A stretch of DNA of 64,000 bases from JAWXBA01 sp048499805. Its GTDB lineage: Bacteria; Gemmatimonadota; Gemmatimonadetes; Gemmatimonadales; GWC2-71-9. This document shows, one piece after another, positions 21,220-29,447 of this stretch. Made by a program: the position numbers and the translations under genes. The stretch lies in assembly GCA_048499805.1 (NCBI GenBank), contig JASNZF010000001.1, positions 1 through 64,000 on the forward strand, read 5' to 3'. Positions within the stretch are counted from its first letter, which is position 1; every line of letters begins with the position of its first letter. The notes under the pieces are model-generated. The model was not told where the DNA came from. It worked only from the letters and a program-made list of their open reading frames with translations, and did no database searches.

Positions 21220-22481
21220 GGTGTCCTCCGTGCCAGGGCCAGCATCTGCAGGGCTTCGAGCGCCACCCCGGCGGTCAGAATCGTGGCGCCCCCCCGGGCA
21301 AGCGCTGGCTGGGCGGCGATCACCCCTGCCAGCAGCAGCAGGACCCCGAGCAGGAGCAGGGAGCCGGCGGTGCCGGCCAGCCGCGCCGAGTAGAGGTCGC
21401 GCACCCGTGACACCTTGCGCTTGCCGGCCAGCCGTCCGAAGCGGTGATACCAGACCAGGAAGGGGACGATCTTGTAGTAGAGCGCGGCGACGAAGAGGCT
21501 GAGGCCCAGCACCAGCGCCAGGACATAGGCCGTCGACGCACGGGGAGACGGGTCGAGGAAGAGCGCGACGCCGGCCAGCGCCATCGCCAGCACCAATACG
21601 CCGAGGGCGAACGCGGCCGACCGCATCCCGGGGTCGAGTGCGGGCCGGTGGCGGTGGCGGTAGAACGCCCGCGCCTGGAGGAGGAGGGCGACGAGACCGC
21701 TGCCGAAGAGGAGCGCCGGGAGCCAGCGGCTGACCACGGGTGGCCCATGGTGACCGACGGCGAGCGTCGCCGCCCCCGCCGCGAGCAACCCCACCGCCAC
21801 CTTGGCATGGCGTTCGCCCGCGCCGTGACTGAGCAGGAACATCGGGAGCAGCCGGTGGGCCACGCCGACCACGACGAGCAGGACCCAGCCGAAGAGGGCG
21901 ATGTGCAGGTGGGTGCCGAGCGCGATCGGGCGGGCGGCGCCGAGGTACCCCCACTCGAGATTGCCCACGAGGGCCAGGCCGAGGACGAGGGTGACGGCGA
22001 GGAAGAGGTCGGCGCTGGCCAGCGCCCACCAGGTGACGTCGCGCCCGGCGGCCCGCCAGAGGGTCGCGGCGAGGTTGCTCGCGAAGATCAGGATGCCGGT
22101 GCCGAAGAGCGCCGCACCGGCGAGCATCAGCCGGGCTCGGCCGAAGGCCATGCCCGCCACGAACGCCGCCACGCCCGGCGCGTACAACGCAAAGGTGAGG
22201 TGGGCGGCCGGAATCGAGCGGATCGGTTCGCCGAGGGCCACCGGGAGGAACTGGTAGAGGGCGCCCATGATGGACATGGTGATCCACCCCAGCGTGAACA
22301 GGTGGGTGACGCCGACCACCGCGGGCTGGGGATAGGCGCCGGCCGCGAGGTCGGGCGCGATCCAGATCAGTCCGACCGCCCCGCCCAGCAGGAAGACGAC
22401 GGCCGCCGTGAAATGCTCGCCGGGCAGCCGGAACGGCGGGGCCTTGGCGGCGGCGAATCCCATGGCGGGGCCGCCCGTCAC
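21216..22481 (-). CDS. Polytopic membrane protein, heme-copper oxidase/NnrS-like
   Basis: GTG 22481 overlaps the Mrp stop (GTGA) and gives 421 residues; ATG 22463 is the alternative. About 11-12 hydrophobic helices fill the whole length. Histidines occur in helix contexts that look like heme or metal ligands: VTHLFTLGWITMSIMGALYQFLP, GTHLHIALFGWVLLVVVGVAHRLLP, GHHGPP and LVWYHRFG. The THLFTLGW element is found in NnrS and in single-subunit heme-copper-oxidase-like proteins. I therefore place it in that broad group; NO binding or electron transfer is inferred from this and from the DUF2249 context, not shown. Confidence 0.65.
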   Translation of the reverse strand: MTGGPAMGFAAAKAPPFRLPGEHFTAAVVFLLGGAVGLIWIAPDLAAGAYPQPAVVGVTHLFTLGWITMSIMGALYQFLPVALGEPIRSIPAAHLTFALYAPGVAAFVAGMAFGRARLMLAGAALFGTGILIFASNLAATLWRAAGRDVTWWALASADLFLAVTLVLGLALVGNLEWGYLGAARPIALGTHLHIALFGWVLLVVVGVAHRLLPMFLLSHGAGERHAKVAVGLLAAGAATLAVGHHGPPVVSRWLPALLFGSGLVALLLQARAFYRHRHRPALDPGMRSAAFALGVLVLAMALAGVALFLDPSPRASTAYVLALVLGLSLFVAALYYKIVPFLVWYHRFGRLAGKRKVSRVRDLYSARLAGTAGSLLLLGVLLLLAGVIAAQPALARGGATILTAGVALEALQMLALARRTP

Positions 22482-23563
22482 GCCGACCCCGCCCACCCGG
22501 CGATCGCGAGGCGCGGCATGCCGAGCGCCTGGCGCACCTCGCGGGCCAGGTGCCGGAAGGATGCGGCGGTGGGGCCGTCGGCCCGGGCCCACGTGGCCGG
22601 AGCGCCGGCATCACCATCGATCACGGTGCTCTCCTCGAACGGGACCCGGGTCAGCAGCGGGGTCTCCATCTTCTCGCTCAGTGCGGCGCCGCCGCCCTGA
22701 CCGAAGGGATGCGAGGTCCGGCCGCAGTCGCAGACGGCCTCGCTCATGTTTTCCACCACCCCCAGCATCGGCACCCCGAGCTTCCGAAACATCTCGATGG
22801 CCTTGCCCGCCTCCAGCACCGCCAGGCGTTGCGGCGTCGTCACCACCACCGCCCCGTCCACCTCGATGGCTTCCGCTAGGGAGAGCGGCACGTCGCCGGT
22901 GCCGGGCGGGAGGTCCACCACGAGGATGTCCAGCGCCGGCCACACGACGCCGCGCGCAAACTGCTTGACCGCCTTGCCGACCAGCGGGCCGCGCCACACT
23001 GCGGGCGACCTGGCGCCCAGGAAGAAACCGAAGGAGACCACCGGCATGCCGAGCGCCTGGAGCGGGAGGATCTGGTGCTGCTCCGTCATCCGGACGTGGC
23101 GGGCGCCGTCCTCGATCCCCATGAGCACCGGCACCGAGGGGCCATAGATGTCGGCGTCGAGCACGCCGACGCGCAGCCCGAGGTCCTGCAGCGCCAGCGC
23201 CAGGTTGACGGCGACGGTGCTCTTGCCGACGCCACCCTTCCCCGCGCCGACCGCGATGACGTGCCCGACACCGGGCATGCGCACCCGCTCACTCGCCGGG
23301 TGTGCCCGGGCAGTCGAGGGCGCCTCGGGGGCGAGAATCTGGATCTCCGAGCGGATGGCGCCGGCACGGGCCAGGCGCGCGCCGATCGCTGCCCGCAAGA
23401 GGTCGGGCAGGTCCTCACGCGGCGACGACAGTCGGAGCGACACATGGACCCGGTCATGGCGGACGGAGATCGAGCGCACCAGCCCCAGCGCGACGATATC
23501 CCGCGTGAGCCCCGGATACGGGACCTCCGCCAGCGCCGCGCGCACGGCGTCCTCGGTCAGCAT
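22478..23563 (-). CDS. mrp: Mrp/NBP35-type Fe-S carrier ATPase
   Basis: A 361-residue protein from ATG 23563, directly after the regulator's TAG. Residues 1-80 are a MIP18/DUF59 domain (PYPGLTRDIVALGLV). From about 100 onwards comes the deviant Walker A GKGGVGKSTVAVNLA, then VLDADIYGPSVP, DLPPGTGDVPLSLAE and ENMSEAVCDCGRTSHPFGQGGG. Mrp proteins bind and transfer 4Fe-4S clusters; the usual CPxC is CDC here, so cluster ligation may be altered. Position in the operon suggests Fe-S repair under nitrosative or oxygen stress. Confidence 0.93.
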   Translation of the reverse strand: MLTEDAVRAALAEVPYPGLTRDIVALGLVRSISVRHDRVHVSLRLSSPREDLPDLLRAAIGARLARAGAIRSEIQILAPEAPSTARAHPASERVRMPGVGHVIAVGAGKGGVGKSTVAVNLALALQDLGLRVGVLDADIYGPSVPVLMGIEDGARHVRMTEQHQILPLQALGMPVVSFGFFLGARSPAVWRGPLVGKAVKQFARGVVWPALDILVVDLPPGTGDVPLSLAEAIEVDGAVVVTTPQRLAVLEAGKAIEMFRKLGVPMLGVVENMSEAVCDCGRTSHPFGQGGGAALSEKMETPLLTRVPFEESTVIDGDAGAPATWARADGPTAASFRHLAREVRQALGMPRLAIAGWAGSA

Positions 23564-24190
23564 CTAGGCATTCACCCGGTAGGCGCAGGCGGTGTCGCCG
23601 GCGGGGATGTAGCTCACCCGTGTCATCTCCTCGCCGAGCAGCTCCCGGATGAGCCCGATTTCGGCGACACACGGGATGCGCGTGGCCTGCACCAGCTCCC
23701 GGATCGGGCAGTGGCAGAGGCGGAGGCGCGGGGCGCCGTCGTCCTCCTCGACCACCGCCATGAATCCGAGTTCCGAGAAGATCTTCGCGACTTCCCCCAC
23801 CCGCGCTTTCCCGCGGAGATGACGCACCCGGGCCAGCGCGTCGGCCCGGCGCCCCCCGATGCGCCGCTCGAAGAACTCCCGCAGCACGTCGCCCTTCCCC
23901 GACTTGACCAGGTGCGCCGCGAGGGCGCCGAGCGTCTCCCCCTCGCGACGGGGAAAGAACGGCTCGGCCTCCGGCGCGAGGGCGTACACCACCTCGGGAC
24001 GACCTGGGCCGCTGCTCCGGGTTCCCTCCCGCCGCACCAGCCCCAGGTCGACCAGCGCCTTCAGGTGCCCGCGGACCGTCTCGATGTTGCGCCCCAGGTC
24101 GGCCGCCAACTCCGGAATGGTGGCCTGACCCTGCCGCTTGAGCAGGTCGAGGATGGTCCGCTGACGCTCGCCCAGCCCCGGCGCGATCAT
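23564..24190 (-). CDS. SufR-like Fe-S transcriptional regulator
   Basis: ATG 24190 (ATGA overlap with DUF488) gives 208 residues. The first 70 residues are a winged HTH (ERQRTILDLLKRQGQATIPELAADLGRNIETVRGHLKAL, then SSGPGRPEVVYAL wing). The C-terminal third carries cysteines in CHCPIRELVQATRIPCVAEIG and DTACAYRV, spaced as in SufR-type repressors that ligate a 4Fe-4S cluster. It would sense Fe-S status, oxygen or NO and probably controls this operon through the inverted repeat at 24645-24670 (inference). Confidence 0.85.
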   Translation of the reverse strand: MIAPGLGERQRTILDLLKRQGQATIPELAADLGRNIETVRGHLKALVDLGLVRREGTRSSGPGRPEVVYALAPEAEPFFPRREGETLGALAAHLVKSGKGDVLREFFERRIGGRRADALARVRHLRGKARVGEVAKIFSELGFMAVVEEDDGAPRLRLCHCPIRELVQATRIPCVAEIGLIRELLGEEMTRVSYIPAGDTACAYRVNA

Positions 24191-24558
24191 CGCCGGGCCG
24201 CCCCAGGCTCGGCCATCATCTCCTCGAGGTATTCCTTGAGGACGACGGCCTGGTTGTGCGCGGCATCGTGCGCGGAGTACAGGAGCGTCACGTCGCCCGC
24301 CGCGGCGGCGAGCAGCAGGGGCGTGAGCGCCACCGGGTTGGCCTCCAACTCCTTGCGATACCGCCGGCGAAATTCCGGCCACTTGTCGGGGTCGTGGTGG
24401 AACCATTGGCGCAGTTCGGTGCTCGGCGCCACGTCCTTGAGCCAGGCGTCCAGCTTCAGCGCCGTCTTGCGTACGCCCCGCGGCCACAATCGGTCCACGA
24501 GCACCACGCGAGACCCATCCCGCACGGCGGGCTCGTAGGCGCGCCGAAGGTTGATCAT
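24187..24558 (-). CDS. DUF488 family protein
   Basis: First gene of the operon. ATG 24558 (123 residues) has GGAGG seven bases upstream; ATG 24564 would be too close. DUF488 marks: INLRRAYEPA, RVVLVDRLWPRGVRKTALKLDAWLKDVAPSTELRQWFHHDPDKWPEFRRRY and TLLYSAHDAAHNQAVVL. The conserved DRLWPRG and the C-terminal SA-D-HN segment are intact. Function unknown; a nucleic-acid related or uracil-related role has been discussed for relatives, and a UDG-family gene lies just upstream in a separate unit. Confidence 0.9.
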   Translation of the reverse strand: MINLRRAYEPAVRDGSRVVLVDRLWPRGVRKTALKLDAWLKDVAPSTELRQWFHHDPDKWPEFRRRYRKELEANPVALTPLLLAAAAGDVTLLYSAHDAAHNQAVVLKEYLEEMMAEPGAARR

Positions 24559-24623
24559 TCGCATGCCTCCACGCTGGATCTGCCGGACCCGACGTGCGGG
24601 CCCGAGGGAAACCTCATGAGGTG

Positions 24624-24652
24624 AGCATAGGTTGCGGTATCAATATTGTCAA
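24624..24652 (-). promoter_or_regulatory. Promoter of the eleven-gene operon
   Basis: Reading leftwards, TTGACA (24652-24647), 17 bp, TATGCT (24629-24624). Transcription would start near 24617, giving a leader of about 60 nt to ATG 24558. Confidence 0.78.
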
Positions 24653-24670
24653 GGCCATCGCCTTGATAAT
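24645..24670 (-). promoter_or_regulatory. Operator-like inverted repeat over the -35 box
   Basis: ATTGTCAAGGC and GCCTTGATAAT (11-bp arms, one mismatch) flank CATC. The repeat overlaps the -35 box of the operon promoter, a position suited to repression. The SufR-like protein of the same operon is the first candidate to bind it. Confidence 0.6.
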
Positions 24671-24744
24671 TCTCGGGCCAGCTCGTCCAGGGCCTCTCGC
24701 CCGCGCACGCGGGGCCGACTGGCAGGGGCGCGGAGTCACGCAAG

Positions 24745-25335
24745 TCATTCCGCCGTCAACGATTCGATCCTCGCGCGCAGCATCGGCACGACCTGCCGAT
24801 CGAACCAGGGATGCTTCACGAACCACGGCTGGTTGCGCGGCGAGGGATGAGGCAGCGGAAAGAACGTCGGCGCATAGTCCTGCCGGGCCCGGACTGTGGC
24901 GGTCAGCGACGGCTTGCGGCGATGGGCCAGAAAGTGGCGCTGGGCGTATTGCCCGACGAGGAGCGTCAGCTCGATCTGCGGCAGTCGCGCCAAGAGATGA
25001 GGCAGCCAGAGCGCCGCGCATTCTGGCCGCGGGGGAAGGTCGCCTCCCTTGCCTCGTCCGGTGTAGCAGTACCCCATCGGAATGATGGCAATGCGCGATT
25101 CGTCGTAGAACTGGGCCGGTTCGACCCCCATCCACCCGCGCAGCCGCTCACCGCTCGCATCGTCCCAGGGAATCCCGGTGGTGTGGACCCGGAGTCCGGG
25201 CGCTTGTCCAACCACCAGGATGCGGGCACTCGCCGCGGCGCGGAGTACCGGGCGTGGCCCCAGCGGCAGGACCGCCTCGCACACGCGGCAGGCGCGCACC
25301 GTCGCCAAGATCGCCTCCAGAGTCTCCTGCTCCAT
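24745..25335 (-). CDS. Uracil-DNA glycosylase family protein
   Basis: A 196-residue protein from ATG 25335. UDG-superfamily motifs: ILVVGQAPGLRVHTTGIPWDDASGERLRGW (motif 1, GQAPG), AIIPMGYCYTGRGKGGDLPPRPECAALWLPHLL and PLPHPSPRNQPW (motif 3 with HPS). An early CxxC (ACRVCEAV) is seen as in this subgroup, which may or may not bind Fe-S. It removes uracil or damaged bases from DNA, or acts on a related substrate. The gene follows the Rieske/FAD gene by 3 bases, so the two are co-transcribed. Confidence 0.87.
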   Translation of the reverse strand: MEQETLEAILATVRACRVCEAVLPLGPRPVLRAAASARILVVGQAPGLRVHTTGIPWDDASGERLRGWMGVEPAQFYDESRIAIIPMGYCYTGRGKGGDLPPRPECAALWLPHLLARLPQIELTLLVGQYAQRHFLAHRRKPSLTATVRARQDYAPTFFPLPHPSPRNQPWFVKHPWFDRQVVPMLRARIESLTAE

Positions 25336-25338
25336 TTC

Positions 25339-26877
25339 TCAGCGCGCGGCTCGCGTCTCAAACGCGACTTCCTCGCGCAGGCTCACCAGGTCTCGGCCTA
25401 CGGTGGCGACCGCGAGGGGCTTTCCGCCACGACTGTACGTGATGGTGCAGTCACGGTGTTCGTCGTCGAGCCGTCCGTCGAACTGGGCCTGGTCCCACGG
25501 CGCCGCATGCCCCACGTACGCCAGCGCAAAGTCGTACTGCTCGGTCCAGAAGAACGGTACGGCGGTAAACCGTTCCCGGCGACCCATCATGTTGCGCGCC
25601 GCCGTCTGCCCCTGCCGCTCCGCCACCACCCAGTGCTCGATCCGAATCGGCTCGCCGGTGAGCCGGTCCGGCCAGCGCGCGATGTCACCGGCGGCGAAGA
25701 CACCCGGGCTGCTCGTCTCGAGGTATTCGTCGACTGTGACACCGCCGTGGACCGCCCGCCCCGCCGCTTCCGCCAAAGCGATGGCGGGCCGGACGCCGAT
25801 GCCCACCACCACCACATCGGCCGGCAGCACCGCGCCGCTGCTGAGGGTGACCCCTTGTTCGCCGATGGAGTCCACGGTCGTCTCGAGATGGAAGGTCACC
25901 CCATGCTGTTCGTGGAGCCGGCGGATGAACATCCCCACCTCCGCCCCCAGGATCCGTTCCATCGGCAGGGTATCCGGCGCCACGACGTCCACCGCCAGGC
26001 CTCGCGCCCGCAGGGACGCCGCCACCTCGAGCCCGATGAAGCTCGCCCCGATCACGACCGCGCGCCGCGCCCTCAGCGCGCTGGCGACCAGGCGTTGGCT
26101 GTCGGCAAAGGTGCGGAGGTAGTGCACATGGGACTGATCGGCTCCGGGGACGTCCAGCCGCACCGGCTCGGCGCCGGTCGCGAGCAAGAGCGCACCGTAG
26201 GAATGACGGGTGCCGTCTTCACGTACAACCTGGCGCGCCGAGGTGTCGATCGCCGCGACCCTGGCCCCCAGGATGAGGTCGATCCGCTGCTCGGCATAAA
26301 ATTCCGGTGTCCGGAGGAGCACATACTCGACCGGTGCCGTCCCGGCCAGGAAGCCCTTCGACAGGTTCGGGCGATCGCACGGCCCCGCGGCGTCGGCGCT
26401 CAAGAGGGTGATGCGTCCACCGTATCCTTCGCCCCGCAGCATTTCCGCGGCGGCGTTCCCCGCCGCCCCCCCACCAACAATGACGACCGACTCCGGCATG
26501 CTGCGGCCCGCCTCGGGCACCGGGGCCGCCGTGGAGTTCACCTGGTCCCCGACGTACACCATCCCGCCTCGCTGCTCCACCTGCCAGCTGGGGACCGGAT
26601 CCGGCGCCGGTGCGCGGAGCGCCTCGCCGGTGCGCACACTGAAACAGGCGTGATGCCACGGGCAGCGGATCGTGTCTCCCACCACCAGCCCCTCGGCCAG
26701 CGGCCCCCCCCAGTGGGTGCAGGTGGCGCCGATGGCAAAGACCTGCGGCCCCCGCCGACTGAGCAGCACCGCCGCGTCCCCCACGTGACCGAGCAGCATC
26801 CCGCCGTCGGGAAGGGCGGTGAACGGGATACCGGCGGCGAGGTCGGGCCCGGCAGGTGCTGCAGCTGGCTCACTCAT
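25339..26877 (-). CDS. Rieske/FAD-NAD(P) oxidoreductase (AIFL-like)
   Basis: A 512-residue two-part protein from ATG 26877. Residues about 15-112 are a Rieske domain with CTHWGG and CPWHHACF, the four 2Fe-2S ligands. From about 128 follows a pyridine nucleotide-disulfide reductase fold: VVIVGGGAAGNAAAEMLR (FAD), RAVVIGASFIGLEVAASLRARG (NAD), ADVVVVGIGVRP and GVFAAGDIARWPD. It would pass electrons from NAD(P)H through FAD and Rieske to an unknown acceptor, perhaps a hemerythrin or the reductase systems nearby (inference). It is divergent from the hemerythrin gene across a 232-bp control region. Confidence 0.92.
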   Translation of the reverse strand: MSEPAAAPAGPDLAAGIPFTALPDGGMLLGHVGDAAVLLSRRGPQVFAIGATCTHWGGPLAEGLVVGDTIRCPWHHACFSVRTGEALRAPAPDPVPSWQVEQRGGMVYVGDQVNSTAAPVPEAGRSMPESVVIVGGGAAGNAAAEMLRGEGYGGRITLLSADAAGPCDRPNLSKGFLAGTAPVEYVLLRTPEFYAEQRIDLILGARVAAIDTSARQVVREDGTRHSYGALLLATGAEPVRLDVPGADQSHVHYLRTFADSQRLVASALRARRAVVIGASFIGLEVAASLRARGLAVDVVAPDTLPMERILGAEVGMFIRRLHEQHGVTFHLETTVDSIGEQGVTLSSGAVLPADVVVVGIGVRPAIALAEAAGRAVHGGVTVDEYLETSSPGVFAAGDIARWPDRLTGEPIRIEHWVVAERQGQTAARNMMGRRERFTAVPFFWTEQYDFALAYVGHAAPWDQAQFDGRLDDEHRDCTITYSRGGKPLAVATVGRDLVSLREEVAFETRAAR

Positions 26878-27109
26878 GCGACCTCCCTGTTGTACTCCAA
26901 CGGTTTCGAGTTGGATGGTCGCATGATCTCCCGTCGGCCGGCGTGCGTCAATGGCCTGTTCGTACTATCCACTGCAACAATCACCTCAGGAAGCCATGGC
27001 CAGCTTGAGAATCGCTTCACACCATTCTCAAAGTTGACTAACAGTCGGCGCCCATCTTCCACCGCAGGATCAGAACCACGATATCACCTTCCTCGAGTCC
27101 GAAGGACGG
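26878..27109. promoter_or_regulatory. Divergent control region with inverted repeats
   Basis: Between the Rieske/FAD and hemerythrin genes. TTGAGAAT (27005-27012) and ATTCTCAA (27024-27031) are exact complements 11 bp apart. A weaker repeat, TCCAAC/GTTGGA, is at about 26898-26916. No good promoter pair is certain, though TTGACT at 27034 could be a -35 box for the rightward gene. Confidence 0.5.
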
Positions 27110-27604
27110 ATGTGTATGACACACGCAACGGCCCCACGTGCAGCGACACCGCTGCAGATTCCGAACGCGCTCCAGGTCGAGCATCAGGCCATCCACGACG
27201 AGCTGGTGCGCGCCACCAAGGCGCCCGGTGAGGTCGGCGTGGCGGCTCGCGAGCTCGCCGACGTGCTGCATGCCCATTTCGTGCGGGAAGAGGAGATCGC
27301 CCTGCCCCCGCTCGGCCTCCTCGCCGCACTCGCGCGGGGTGAGTTTACGCCCGAGATGCGGGCGGTGCTGCCGATGACGGATGCGCTGCGGGCCGAGCTC
27401 CCGCGGATGCTCCAGGAGCACGAGGCGGTGCACGCCGCCACCCACCGCCTGGGCGAGGTCGCGCGGGAGGCCGGCGACACCGCCGCACAGAAACTCGCCG
27501 TGGCGCTGACCCTGCACGCCCAAAGCGAGGAGGAAGTCTTCTATCCCGCCGCGCTGCTGGTGGGCGAGGTCGTCCGGGCGCGGGCGGGTGGGCGCGCATC
27601 ATGA
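27110..27604 (+). CDS. Hemerythrin HHE-domain protein
   Basis: A 164-residue protein from ATG 27110 (ATG 27116 is also possible). The four-helix hemerythrin cation-binding pattern is clear: VEHQAIHDELV, LHAHFVREEEIALP, QEHEAVHAATHRL and LHAQSEEEVFYPAAL supply the His and Glu ligands of a di-iron site. HHE proteins bind oxygen or NO or help repair di-iron and Fe-S centres. The next gene overlaps it by 4 bases (ATGA), forming a pair with a membrane protein. Set beside DUF2249 genes it supports a nitrosative-stress role. Confidence 0.9.
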   Translation: MCMTHATAPRAATPLQIPNALQVEHQAIHDELVRATKAPGEVGVAARELADVLHAHFVREEEIALPPLGLLAALARGEFTPEMRAVLPMTDALRAELPRMLQEHEAVHAATHRLGEVAREAGDTAAQKLAVALTLHAQSEEEVFYPAALLVGEVVRARAGGRAS

Positions 27605-28158
27605 ACAGCCCCGAGCACCTTGCCAACCCTGCCGCCCTAGCCCACCTGCGCCCCGCGCTCCCCGGACTCACGCTGGCCGTGCTGACCCTGCTGTTCGGCT
27701 TCGGTCTTGGCGGCCTCTTCGGCCTTAACGAGGATGCCATCAAGTCGCGCCTGACCGCCTCCGCCGCCGCCGTGCAGGGGTCGGTCTACCAGGGCGACGA
27801 CGCCGCGGCCCAGGCCGTGGTGGCCAAGTCGTGGACCTATATGCAGCGCTCCCACCTGCATGCCGGCGGGCTGGGCACCGCGGCGGTGGCACTGACCCTC
27901 CTCGTCGTCCTCCTCGGCGCCTCCCCCGCCATCACGCGGGCAGCCAGCCTCGGCCTTGGCGCCGGTGGATTGGGCTATTCGGTCTTCTGGATGTGGGCCG
28001 GGTTTCGCGCCCCCGCGCTCGGGAGCACCGGCGCGGCGAAGGCATCGCTGGAGTGGTTGGCGATGCCGTCGGCCGGGCTGCTCCTGGTGGCCACAGTCGC
28101 GGTCACGGTGCTCTGCGTCCTCGCCCTCCGGCGATCGCGGCTGCCCCAGGGGGGATGA
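27601..28158 (+). CDS. Membrane protein paired with hemerythrin
   Basis: A 185-residue protein from ATG 27601, overlapping the hemerythrin stop. Four hydrophobic helices near residues 25-45, 90-112, 117-135 and 148-175; a periplasmic or cytoplasmic loop with WTYMQRSHLHAGGLG contains two histidines at the mouth of a helix, as if for heme or metal. No family is recognised with confidence. Co-translation with hemerythrin suggests joint function. Confidence 0.7.
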   Translation: MNSPEHLANPAALAHLRPALPGLTLAVLTLLFGFGLGGLFGLNEDAIKSRLTASAAAVQGSVYQGDDAAAQAVVAKSWTYMQRSHLHAGGLGTAAVALTLLVVLLGASPAITRAASLGLGAGGLGYSVFWMWAGFRAPALGSTGAAKASLEWLAMPSAGLLLVATVAVTVLCVLALRRSRLPQGG

Positions 28159-28203
28159 CGCGCGCAGCCGGCGCAAGCCGACCCCAGTTGCCGTGCGGAG
28201 CGG

Positions 28204-28866
28204 TCAGTCGAGGAGCCCGCGCAATTGAGCGTGCGTCACCGCCTCCAGCCGGGTGCGGGTCCGCAGCTTCTGGTTGATGTGGTGGAGATGATTGCGCAGT
28301 GTTTGGGCGGTAATGCCCAGCTTGCGGGCGATCGCGGTCGAGTTGCTCCCGCTGGCGAAGAGCTTGAGAATGCGGCGTTCCTGTTCCGAGAGCGGCGTCA
28401 CGGGGGCGTGATGCGCGGTGTCGTCCGCCAGGTCGACCAACCGCCGGGCCGCCTCGACGGCATGGCTGAGCTGCGCCGCCTGCAGGTGGGCCTGGGTGTT
28501 ATCCCGCGCCAGTCGCACGAAGAGCCGGCGTCCGGTTCGTGGGTTGAGATACACGATCGTGGAGATCTCGACCCAGATCAGGGAGCCGGACTTGGTACGG
28601 AGCTGCAAGTCGAACGTCGGCACCCCGCCTGATGCCCCGTCCCACTGCCGAGTGGCCGCCTCGCCACCTCCTGCCAGCGCCTGGGTCCCCAGGTCGTCCC
28701 GGGCATCAAACACGTCCTCGATCCTGCGGCGGAGCACTTCCTTGGCAGGGTAGCCGAACAGCCGCTCGGCGGCGGCGTTCCACGACACGATCTCGCCCTC
28801 CTCCGTCACCGCGTACGCGGCGTCGGCGGTATGCTCGAACAGCGCAAACAACTCCGGTTCAAGCAT
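28204..28866 (-). CDS. PAS-LuxR transcriptional regulator
   Basis: ATG 28866 gives 220 residues; the frame runs further up but without domain content. Residues about 5-125 are a PAS domain (LFEHTADAAYAVTEEGEIVSWNAAAERLFGYPAKEVL), and 155-220 a LuxR-type HTH (PLSEQERRILKLFASGSNSTAIARKLGITAQTLRNHLHHINQKLRTRTRLEAV). No histidine kinase or receiver domain is present, so it senses a ligand, redox state or cofactor directly. Its divergent position to the exported cupredoxin operon starting at 29022 makes it the likely regulator. Confidence 0.88.
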   Translation of the reverse strand: MLEPELFALFEHTADAAYAVTEEGEIVSWNAAAERLFGYPAKEVLRRRIEDVFDARDDLGTQALAGGGEAATRQWDGASGGVPTFDLQLRTKSGSLIWVEISTIVYLNPRTGRRLFVRLARDNTQAHLQAAQLSHAVEAARRLVDLADDTAHHAPVTPLSEQERRILKLFASGSNSTAIARKLGITAQTLRNHLHHINQKLRTRTRLEAVTHAQLRGLLD

Positions 28867-29021
28867 CCTGCCTCCCGCGCCCACGCGCCGTTGGTGCGTG
28901 ACAGACGTACCATTTCCCCGTACGAACACTTCATTGTCGCGCCAGGCAACATCCTCCATCCTACGGGCGTCGCGGCTCAAGCCGCGCACCACACAACGTA
29001 ATCAGGCGCAGGAGGATCACC

Positions 29022-29447
29022 ATGACACGACTCGGACATGCCGCACTGGTCACTGGCCTTGGACTCGCGCTCGCCGTCACGCTCCCAGGATCGATCGCGG
29101 CGCAAGCGAAGGCACCCCCCGGCGGCGACTACAAGGGAGTCAGCACGCTCGTGGCACTCCCAAACTACATTCCGGGACTCGGCACGTTGTACGTGAACCC
29201 GACGACACTGCCCGCCGGACCATTTCTGGCGTATGACCACCAAGGCACTCTCGTCAGTTCGATCTACATGATTCCGCTCAAGGGCCTGAACACGCAGCAG
29301 GCGTTCACCGACCTCGCAGCGGCCCATCAACCCGTCGATCATGTCGACTTCGTCTACAACGCGGGTCATCCCGGCGTAGCGGAACCGCACTACCACGTCA
29401 TTCTGTGGTACGTCTCCGCTCAGCGTGCGGCCCAGCTCGCCAAGTGA
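29022..29447 (+). CDS. Exported TTHB210-like (DUF5602-type) protein
   Basis: A 141-residue protein from ATG 29022 after GGAGGATC. Signal peptide: residues 1-27 (ALVTGLGLALAVTLPGSIAAQA). The mature part has TLYVNPTTLPAGPFLAYDHQGTLVSSIYMIPL, DHVDFVYNAGHPGVAEPHYHVILW, recalling the TTHB210-like/DUF5602 group; HPG...HYH could bind a metal. Family assignment is from memory of motif order and moderate. The next gene overlaps it (GTGA). Confidence 0.65.
   Translation: MTRLGHAALVTGLGLALAVTLPGSIAAQAKAPPGGDYKGVSTLVALPNYIPGLGTLYVNPTTLPAGPFLAYDHQGTLVSSIYMIPLKGLNTQQAFTDLAAAHQPVDHVDFVYNAGHPGVAEPHYHVILWYVSAQRAAQLAK

Noticed and set aside
24811..27231. 806-codon plus-strand open frame
   Set aside because: Antisense of the UDG and Rieske/FAD genes; no recognisable domain and no ribosome site.
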